Source: Hygrophila difformis (lineage: Eukaryota > Streptophyta > Magnoliopsida > Lamiales > Acanthaceae). Taken from it: a stretch of DNA of 64,000 nucleotides. This document shows, one piece after another, positions 45,001 to 57,000 of this stretch. Position 1 is the stretch's first letter; the number at the start of each line of letters is the position of its first letter. The DNA lies in the NCBI GenBank assembly GCA_030278955.1, contig JAOANR010000005.1:30123849-30187848 (forward strand), read 5' to 3'. The notes beneath the pieces are model-generated. The model worked only from the letters and a program-made list of their open reading frames with translations. It had not been told where the DNA came from and did not search any database. The translations under genes were made by a program, and so were the position numbers.

Positions 45001-48000
45001 GGTATGCCAGATGATAATTTTCAACATTGTTTATCATTGGTAATTTTTCCAATATTTGTTTTGTACCAAACATGGTATTTATAAACAAAGATATGCAGTC
45101 TCATTAAAAAAAATGTACAACATTAAATGCCGACTCTATTAGCACAACATCGTATGTGGTCTCAGCGGCATTCACAGTAGCATAAGTTGCAGATGCAATG
45201 TCATCAGTAGTTGTTCAGCAATGTTTGACTCAACCCGCTTGTTCTTTCTTTTCAATGAGTTTTGGTACAGCTTTGCCCAATCACTCGTTGTACGATATAT
45301 TTGGGATCAGTGCACTTCCATACCATAACGGTGGCATTTTTCTTCAACTTTTCTTTTGCTTTTATCATTATAATTTCTCCGGGCACTGTTTTGATTGCTA
45401 TTATTTTGCTTTCTTCCAAAAATTTGGTCACGTAGATATGGTTCTGGCCTCACATAGATAATATTTCTTTCATGATCATATCCACGACCACAACTATGTA
45501 GTTGGCCACGTCTACGAGGCCCTATTAGGCCACGTTATGACTACGATTAGATGATTCTATGAAGTTGATATCAGGATATGGTGTACTTCCTGTCGCTTGG
45601 AACTCATGATTTTTTATCAATGATTCATTATTTTTTTTCAGCCAGTAGTAAACAAGTAATAAGCTTAGCGTATTCTTTGAAACTCTTTTCTCTGTACTGT
45701 TGCTGTAACAGTAATTTGTGGCATGAAATATAGAGTGTGTCTTCTCTAACATATCATTTTATGATATCTTTTCATCACACAATTTTATGGCTGAATTGTA
45801 ATAATTCATGGACCTATAGTCCTGCAGGCTCAACTGGTGTCATTCATGTCTAGCACTTGGGAGATTGATCAACATTAGATGATCATATATTTTTTTCAAA
45901 TTCTCCCATAGATCACGTGGATCTTTCACCGTCAAATATTCTAGTTTTAACATTTATCAAAATGATGTCGGAGAAAAATCATAGCTTTTGCAAGGTCTTG
46001 GCCTACGATCATATTTTCTTTTAATCCTGTCTTTTGTAGACCCATTGACTCCAGATGGATCTCAACATCCATCCTCCAGGATAAGTAATTTTTTCCGGAT
46101 CTCTCCAAGTGGCATAAATTCCTATTTCGTCAGACTAATCATAATTATATTGAAAATAATAGAAATATATTACTTCAAGTAATTCTTTGTAGATTTGGAA
46201 AATTCGACAATACCCCGGTATTCATTGGAATTTCAGCAAAACTCGAACTTAACTTCGGTAGGAATGAAAAACTCTAACATTTCTCATGCTGTTACGTGTC
46301 GTAACATAAGCCTAACATTGGTGGTACTGTAATATCGTGGAGGTCCACGAAACAAACATTGATAGCCAAAATTATTTTACAATGTCATGAAATTATAACA
46401 ATACATGAAGCTAGTCGAGAATATATATGAGTTATATCCATGACCAACTATATACAAATGAATTGTGGTTTATTGTCCGAACATAAATACCATCTAATAC
46501 TTTTATATGAGGATAAGTTGCATGTATAGCGCATTGGGGGGGGGGGGGGTTATATTAAAAGAGATAGAATGAAAATGGTGAAATAGATGCGGAACAAATC
46601 CGGTCAATTGATAATCTTGTTGATTTATTTACTAAGGCACTTCCAACAGCAACATTCGAGTAATTGGTGAAAAGTGTCGGGATGCGCCATTCGAGTAAAT
46701 ATACACGGATCGTGTACTCATTTTCCCATAGAATTTTTTTCATATAAGGTTTTAACGAGACATATTCTATGTATAGTAAACATCCAATGGGTAGTGTAAT
46801 ACATGCACTAACCAAATGCTTGCATAAGGTGGATGTCCACATGGAGGAGAAAGAGAAATTTGATTTGCCTATCTATATTATATCCATGAATTTGTAGGTT
46901 TTCATCTCCTATAAATATGTATAACTAGCTTCATTGTAAAAATCATTCATATACTTAATCATATCTCATACAATTGATCTCTGTCCTCTTTCCAATTCGA
47001 TCTGTTTTCCGTACTAACCCAATATCATACTAAACATTCTATCATAACATATTATACAACTCATAAATTCTTGATACAAATGTACCAGATGTGCTCGAGC
47101 CTTTGCCCATTTGTTTTTTCCTTCGGTCTGTTCTGCATGTAGCTTTTGGGAGCTTTTGAGAGCTTTTGGTAGCTTTAGCTTTTATTTCAAAACAAAAGCT
47201 CCGTTCTGCACACTAGCTTTTGGTAGCTTTTGGGAGCTTTTGGAAGCTTCTTTTTAGAAGCTACCTGTAGTAGCGTTAAAAAATAAGCTAGGAGCTTATT
47301 TTTTAGCTAGGAGCTTATTTTTTAGCAATCACAATTTTAACCCAATAACCAACCTACTACCCAATAGTCTACATAAATATTTGTCATTTTATATCATTTC
47401 ATACATTTTTTCACAGCTACAACTAGTTGTACAAAACACTTAAATATAACTGACAGCTCCAGCTCCCACAGCTCCTTACAGCTCCAGCTCCCTACAGCTC
47501 CAGCTTGTAGCTACAGCTCACAGCTACAGCTCTGCGTGCAGAACAGACCCCTTGTCTACTGACTTTGAGTGTTAATACTGACTCAGTGTTGTGGTGTGTA
47601 TGGAGAGTAGTGCTCATTGTAAGATTTTGTGGCCATGATTGTTTGAAGGAATAAAATACATATATTATCCCTCAAAAAAAAAAAAAATATTATACAACTC
47701 ATACCTTCTATATACAGTATATCTATTAGGCTACAATTATTTTACAACACGTTATTAGAACAAGCGCTGATGGATTTTGCCATTTCTACCGAATTTATGT
47801 TTGAGTTTTGCTAAATTCTAGTACGTATCGGGGTTTTGCCGAAATTTTCAAATCTACATAGAAATTACTTGAGGTAATATATTCCAATTATTTTCAATAC
47901 AATTATGACTAATCTGACGAAACATGAATTTATGACACTTGAGAGACACGGAAATAATTACTTATCATGGAGAATGAAGGTTGAGATCCATGTGGAGTCA

Positions 48001-51000
48001 CTAGGTCTAGAAAAGACCATATTAAAAGAAAATACGGCCATAGGGTAAGATCGTGCAAAAGCTATGACTTTTCTCCGCCATCAACTTAATGAAGGTTTAA
48101 AACTAGAATATTCGACGATGGAAGATCCACATGATCTATGGGAGAATTTGAAAAAAAATATATGATCATTTGATATTGATCAATCTCCCAGATACCATAC
48201 ATGAATGATACAAATTGAGGCTGCATGGCTATAAGTCTGTGAATGATTACAATTCAGCCATGTATAGAATAACTGCACAGTTAAAATTGTGTGGCGAAAA
48301 GATATCATACAATGATATGTTAGAGAAGACACTCTCTATATTTAATGCCACAAATTTACAACAACAGTACAGAGAAAAGGGTTTCAAAGAATACTCTGAA
48401 CTTATTAATTGCTTACTGCTGGCTGAGAAAAATAATGAATCATTGATGAGAAATAATGAGTCCCGAGCGATAGGAAGTACACCATATCAATTTCATAGAA
48501 TCATCTAATCGTGGGCGTGGCCGAATAGGGCCTCGTGGATGTGGCCAACGAAATAGTTGTGGTCGTGGATATGATCATGTAAGAAATATTGTCTATGTGA
48601 GGCCAGAATCATATTTACGTGACCAAAATTTTGGAAGAAAGCAAAACAATAGCAATCAAAACAGTGGCCCGAGAAATTCTAATGATAAAGGCAAAAGAAA
48701 AGTTTAAGAAAAAGCCACCAGGTATGGAAGGGCATTGGTCTCAAATATGTCGTACAACAAGTCATTGCGCAAAGCTATACCAAGACTCATTGAAAGGAAA
48801 TGGCAAGCTGGTTGAAACAAACCTTGCTAAACAAACAGCTGACGACATTGCAGCTCCAACTGATGCTATTGTGAATGCCACTGAGGCTGCAAATGATGAT
48901 ATGCTCATAAAGCCGGCATTTGATGTTGCATATTTTATTAATGATACTGCATAACTTTGTTTTAGTATCATTATACCTTTTAAATTTTGTTGTACCATTA
49001 TTATTGTATAAATTATCATTTTTTTTACTGATATTATATTATTTTCTTTTTCAAAAAATGCCAGAAAATAATTAAATAAGACAACAAATTGGTGATTATG
49101 AAATTATGTCTTATAGATAGTGTTTCTACACATACAACATTGAATGTCAAACAATATTTTTATACTTGAAAATGGGAGATAAAAATACCAATACTATAAG
49201 TGGAAGTGCAAATAAAATAGAAGGCTTCGGCACACCCGTCCTTTGGCTCCCGAACGGGATAAAATTGATTATGAAACATTGACTATTATCATCCAAGTCT
49301 CGAAGAAATTTGTTAAGTTTAAAAGATATTCGAGAAATGGATATCATATCGAGACTGCGACACCAAAAGGTAGTGAATGCCTACTGATTATATATACCAT
49401 TTCTGGTATAAAACAAATATTAGAAAAATTACCATGTTATATTATACAATGCTAAACAATGTTGAAAATTATTACCTGGAAGACATATGTCTATTCATAG
49501 TGAACAAAAACAATTATAGTGAAGGAAAAAGAGTAGAATATTATGTATTCATTACTTCTCCTGATTTGACATCATTTTAATTCTCGAAGTTGCCACATTC
49601 CAATTTTCTGCACGAGCTTCTCAAATGTCGCAGTAGGCAATGCTTTAATAAATAGATCCGCTAAATTATTCCCTGACCAAATTTGTCGCACATTAATTTC
49701 ACAATTCTTCTGAGTATCATGTGGGTAGAAAAAATCTGGTGATATGTGTTCAGTTCTATCTCCTTTTATATAACCCCTTTCAATTGGGCTCTACAAGCCT
49801 AATTATCTTCAAATAAAATTGTTGGGAGAATCTTTAGTTCAATTATTAAACCACAATCTTCCAATATATGTTGAGTCATTGACCACAACCAAACACATTC
49901 TCAATTTATTTCATGGGGCTAATGCTTAGGCACGATTTGATGAAGTAGTCATTAATATTTATTTTATAGATCTCCATGAGATAGCAGTTCAACCACACAA
50001 AAAGATATAGTCTGTTTGAGATTTGGATTTGTGTGGATTTCATTTTTTTTCTCTCTCACAAACACCCATATGTAGTCAAGAGGCTTCACATTTTCCGGTG
50101 TTTGGACAATAGGGCCAATTACTTTTGGTTTATTTAGTGAGTCTAGTTCAGACTGAATTGCATCTTTCCATTTGGGCCAATTATTTATTTTCCGACATTC
50201 TTCAACTGATTTTGGTTCAGGATCTCTTTATTTCTTTTGGGTTCCAATATTTCCCAATATTAATATAATTGAATGAAGTTTCAATAACTTCATTTTTATC
50301 TGGGTGAATCTTTCAGGTTTAACCTCTTTAGGGATTGAATCAATTGCTCCTTCATGAATATCATCAGTGACTGATATATTACCCATACAGATAATTTTCC
50401 TTTTATGTGGATTTTTATCATTGGAATCCAAGGGCCTACTACGCTTCAGGTGTGAAGTAGTTTGATTTGCACTGTTGACGTCTACACTACTTCATGTCGT
50501 ACGTCACTCACCGTCGAAGTGTATAGAATTATGGTTGCTAGCGACCGCCCGCCAATATTTGACTAACGTTTTGCAGTCCATTCTAATATCTTCAGAGTCA
50601 GTTTATATTCGTCTATAAATAATGGCTTTCAGCATTCATTGTAATGCTGTTTATAGTCTATAAAGAAATAACAATATCATCTCCCCTCCTTTGGTTTGTG
50701 CACTGGCAAATTTTCATTAACTCATAAAGTTAGTTATACCACTACCTATATCACATCCAAATATATTGATATATATATATATTATTATATATGCATCTAA
50801 TACATATAATGGATATGATCAAATACATGTATCTTAGAGACATATGGATGTCTCTTGATCACGTGCAATGAGTCATCATGAATCATCATGAGTCATCATA
50901 TATAGAACGGTGCAACTGCGGCTATAAATATGTGTACTACCTCCATAATTAATAAATTCACTTCCTTCGTTCCTCTTCTTCGTTATTATCATCGTCATTA

Positions 51001-54000
51001 TTACTCTCGTATTACGCGTTAATTATTTATTATAAATAGTAAGTAATTATTACGTTTATATACATACCACATACATATACAAAACTCGGATATATTATAC
51101 ACAACACGTTATCAGCACGACCGCTGTTGGAGTTTACCATCCCTACCGAAGTTCTGTCCGAGTGCTGTTGGAGTTTTTCATTCCTGCTGAAGCTCCGTTC
51201 GAGTTTTCTGAAAATCCTGTTGAGTAATAAACTACTACTATTTTCAATACAAATATGAATAATCTAACAAAACAGGAATTCATGCCACCGGAGCGGTCCG
51301 GGAATAATTATTTATCCTAGAGAATGGATGTTGAAATCCATCTGGAGTCTATGGGTCTTGAAAGGACCATGTTAAAAGAAAATACGGCCACAGGCCAAGA
51401 CCGTTCCAAAGCTATGATTTTTTCTCCGACATCATCTTGATGAAGGTCTGAAATTAGAGTATTTGACGGTAAAAGATCCACAGGATCTATGGGAGAACTT
51501 AAAGAAAAGATATGATCATTTAATGTTGATCAATCTCCCGAGTGCCCAACACGAATGACACCGGTTAAGGCTGCACGATTATAAGTCCATAAATAATTTT
51601 AATTCAGCCATGTTCAGAATTAAAAATTATGTGGTGAAAAAATAACAGAAAATGATATTTTAGAGAAGACATTCTCTACTTTCCATGCCACAAATTTACT
51701 GTTACAGCAGCAGTATAGAGAAAGGGGATTCACAGAATACTCCGAACTGATTACTTGCTTACGGCTGGCAGAGAAAAATAATGAGTTATTGTTGAAAAAT
51801 CATGAGTCCAGACCGACAGGAAGTACTGCCTATCCTGAGATGAATTTCACAGACTCATCGCATCGTAGTCGTGGACGTGGCCGTGTGGGACCTCGTGGGC
51901 GTGGCCGACGACATAGTCGTGGTCGTGGTCGTGGAAATGGTCGTGAAAGAAGTAATGTCTATATAAGACCAGAACCATATCCACGCAACCAGAATTCTTA
52001 AAGAAAGCCATACAATAGCAATCAAAGCAGTGCCTCAAGATATTACAATGATAAAGGCAAAGCAAAAGTTGAAGAAAAATGCCACCGTTGTGGTATGGAG
52101 GGTCACTGGTCCCAAATATGCCGCACAATAGGTCATTGGGTAAAGTTGTACCAGGACTCGTTGAAAGGAAAGAACAAGCAGGTTGAAACAAACTTTGCTG
52201 AACAAAATGTTGAAGACATTGCCACTACAAGTGATGCTATTGTGAATGCAACCATTGTTTTAAATATCCCTGAAATTCCCGAAATTTCGACCGAAATTTC
52301 GGGTTTCGGGACACCCCGAAATGAAATTTTATCTACAATATTTTTTTGCAAAATATACATCGAAATTTCGTCCGAAATTCGATATTTCCCGAAATTTTAC
52401 CAAAATTTTCCGAAATTTCCCGATTTTTTTAAAAGAAAAATAAATTTTCTAAATTCTAAAAATATATTTTTTACAAAAATTTAAAAATTAAAATTTATGT
52501 TTCGACGCATATTGATTATGTCATTCAATTAACTTATTTTCATCGATTTTAAATCTCTTATCAATGAACATGGTGCACGATATCAAGAACATTATTAGCA
52601 TAGTATATTATTGAATGAATATTGGTAGCATATTACTAATTTATGTAGTAACATAGATGAGGAAATGTGAAATATCTTCATTTTCATCATCTCAGAAATT
52701 CGATGTGGTTTTATCAAAAAATTACAAATATCTCCGAAATTTCCCCCAAAATTTCAAATATCTTCGAAATTTCTCTAAATTTATATGTCCGATATAGTCA
52801 CCGTAACCGATATTTAAAACCTTGAATGCAACCGAGGCCACAAACGATGATCTGCTCATAGAGCCAGCGTTTGATGTTGCAGACTTCTTAAATGATACTG
52901 CATAGCAACTTTTTAGTTTTATTGTACCTTTTGAATTTTGTTATACTGCTGTATTGCGTAAATTATCGTTTTGTACTGATATATATTATTTTCTTTTTCA
53001 AAAAAAATGTCAGAATGGGATTACAAATTGGTGATAATGAAATATGTCTGGTAGACAGTGCTTCTACGCACACGATACTGAATGATAAGCAATATTTTTC
53101 ATACTTGAAAATGGGAGACAGAAATATCAACAGTATAAGTGAAAGTGCAAATATAATAGAGGGCTCTGGCATAGCCAACCTTCAGCTCCCCAAGGGGACA
53201 AAATTGATTGTAAAAGATGCACTCTTATCCCCAAGTCTCGAAGAAATTTGTTGAGTTTTAAAGATATTCGAGAAAATGGATATCATATCGAGACTTTGAC
53301 AGCAAAAGGTAATGAATACCTGCTGATTATAAATACCGTTTCTGGTATAAAACAAGTATTGGAAAAATTGTCATGTTTATCCTCTGGAATAAATTATACA
53401 AGGATAAACAATGTTGAGAATTATCACCTGGCAGACCATAGGTCTATTGTTCCCAATGAATATATGATTTGGCATATCATATATTCATTGGGAACAATAG
53501 ACCTATGGTCTGCCAGGTGATAATTCTCAACATTGTTTATCCTTGTATAATTTATTCTAGAGGATAAACATGACAAATTTTCCAATACTTGTTTTATACT
53601 AGAAACGATATTTATAATTAGCAGGTATTCATTACCTTTTGCTGTCAAAGTCTCGATATGATATCCATTTTCTCGAATATCTTTAAAACTCAACAAATTT
53701 CTTCGAGACTTGGGAGATAAGAGTGCATCTTTCACAATCAATTTTGTCCCCTTGGGGAGCTGAAGGTTGGCTATGCCAGAACCCTCTATTATATTTGCAC
53801 TTCCACTTATAGTGTTGATATTTCTATCTCCCATTTTCAAGTATGAAAAATATTGTTTATCATTCAATACGTGTGCGTAGAAGCACTGTCAGACATATTT
53901 CATTATGACCAATTTATAATCCCATTCTGACATTTTTTATGAAAAAGAAAATAATACTTCATATATCAGTAACAAAACGATAATTTATACAATACAGCAG

Positions 54001-57000
54001 TATAACAAAATTCAAAAGGTACAATAAAACTAAAAAGCTGCTATGCAGTATCATTTAAGAAGTCTGCAACATCAAACGCTGGCTCTATGAGCAGATCATC
54101 GTTTGTGGCCTCAGTTGCATTCACAATAGCATCACTTGTAGTGGCAATGTCTTCAACATTTTGTTCAGAAAAGTTTGTTTCAACCTGCTTGTTCTTTCCT
54201 TTCAACGAGTCCTGGTACAACTTTACCCAATGACCTGCTGTGCGGCATATTTAGGACTACTGACCCTCCATACCAAAATGGTGGTATTTTTCTTCAACTT
54301 TTGCTTTGCCTTTATCATTGTGATACTTTGAGGCACTGCTTTGATTGCTATTGTATGGCTTTCTTTCAGAATTCTGGTTGCGTGGATATGGTTCTGGTCT
54401 TATATAGACATTACTTCTTTCACGACCATTTCCACGACCACGACCACGACTATGTTGTCGGCCTCGCCCACGAGGTCCCACGTGGCCACGTCCACGACCA
54501 CGATGCGATAATTCTGTGAAATTCATCTCAGGATATGCAGTACTTCCTGTCGGTCTGGACTCATGATTTTTCATCAATAACTCATTATTTTTCTCTGCCA
54601 ACAGTAAGCAAGTAATGAGTTCGGAGTATTCTGTGAATCCCCTTTCTCTGTACTTCTGCTGTAACAGTAAATTTGTGGCATGGAAAGTAGAGAATGTCTT
54701 CTCTAACATATAATTTTCTGTTATTTTTTCGCCACATAATTTGTAATTCTGAACATGGCTGAATTAAAATCATTTATGGACTTATAATCCTGCAGCCTTA
54801 ACTGATGCCATTCGTGTCGGGCACTCGGGAGATTGATCAACATTAAATGATCATATCTTTTCTTTAAATTCTCCCATAGATCATGTGGATATTTTACCGT
54901 CAAATACTCTGATTTCAAACCTTCATCAAGATGATGTCGGAGAAAAATCATAGCTTTGGTATGGTCTTGGCCTGTGGCCGTATTTTCTTTTAATATGGTC
55001 CTTTCAAGACCCATAGACTCCAGATGGATTTCAACATCCATTATCCAAGATAAATAATTATTCTCAGACCTCTCCGATGGCATGAATTCATGTTTTGTCA
55101 GATTAGTCATATTTGTATTGAAAATAGTAGTAGTTTATTACTCAACAGGATTTTCAGAAAACTCGAACGGAGCTTCAGTAGGAATGGAAAACTCCAACAG
55201 CACTCGGACATAACTTCGGTAGGGATGGTAAACTCCAACGGCGGTCGTGCTGATAACGTGTTGTGTATAATATATCCGAGTTTTGTATATGTATGTGGTA
55301 TGTATATAAACGTAATAATTACTTACTATTTATAATAAATAATTAACGCGTAATACGAGAGTAATAATGACAATGATAATAACGAAGAAGAGGAACGAAG
55401 GAAGTGAACTTATTGATTATGGATGTAGTACACATATTTATAGCCGCAGTTACACCGTTCTATATATGATGACTCATGATGATTGATGATGACTCATCAC
55501 ATACTATAAAATAGAAGACGGCACGTGATCAAAAGACATCCATACGTCTCTAAGATACATGTATTTAACCATATCCAGTATAGGTATTAGATGCATGTAT
55601 AATAGCATATTCTTTGTACATTAAAGACATCTAATACCTATACTGGATATGATCAAATACATGTATCTTAGAGACATATGAATGTCTCTTGATCACGTGC
55701 CGTCTTCTGTTTTATTGTATGTGATGAGTCATCATGAATCATCATGAGTCATCATATATAGAGCGGTGTAACTGCGGCTATAAATATATGTACTACCTCC
55801 ATAATCAATACGTTCACTTCCTTCGTTTCTCTTCTTCGTTATATCATCGTCAGTATTACTCTCGTATTACGCGTTAATTATATATTATAAATAGTAAGTA
55901 ATTATTACGTTTATATACATACCACATACATATACAAAACTCGGATATATTATACATATTATACACAACATTATTGAGTTTCATACAATATATATATTGG
56001 ATAATATTCGATAAATACTGGATAAATAATCGTTTTTAATATATTAATTAAATACTTCAACACTTTTGACTTGACTCGACTCTTGAATAGTTAAACTTAA
56101 AAACTTTGTACAAGTCCAACTATTAACAACTAATTTTTGGTTAGGTGTTAATTAAATAAACTATTGAATATATGATTTGATTCGATTCACAATCTTTATT
56201 TGTAATTTGGGCACCTAAATATTTATAAAGGAGTGGCTACGGTAATTACAACCATTTGTTCGTACATCTTAACCATTGAACGTGATCCAATAATTGTAAT
56301 ATAATAAAGGTAAAATTATCAAAACCGAAAGATATCTCTATATTTAGTAATAGGATAATTTAAAAAGTATTTTTTTTTTACATTTTGGTGACATATATCC
56401 TTAAATAGATATATTTACATAAAATAAGAATAATTTAAAAATTTATGGGGAAAAATCCAGATCTGGTGATATAACCCAGGGACTTCCAAAAGTAGAACAA
56501 GTATTAGAAGTGCGTTCGATTGATTCAATATCCAAAATTTTTTAGCTTTGACGAATGCATTTAATAAATATTACTTTGCGAAATCATATATAGATGAACA
56601 TTACTTAATTTTTCAATCATTGAATTGCTCCTGATAAGTTGATAAGTCGCTGAATTGTTTTTAAAATATTGTTGAATTACTCTTGATAAGTCGCTGAATT
56701 GTTCTAACTTCAAAGTATGTAGCTTAATTTCCCTTAATGTGTATTTGAATCCTTTATATGAAAAATGTGCATATAGGGCATCGCTGGAAAGTACTATTAT
56801 AACACATCGTTGAAATGTACATCACAAGTCGCTAAAATATACTATAGTGTGTCGCGGAAATATATAGGATTCTGTCGCTAAAATGTATATGATTCCGTTG
56901 CTGAAATGAATAAATTCTATACCTGAAATATATAGGGTTATGTCGCTGAATTGCTCATGGGAAGTCGCTGAATGTTCCTCATCCGTTGTTGAATTGCTCT

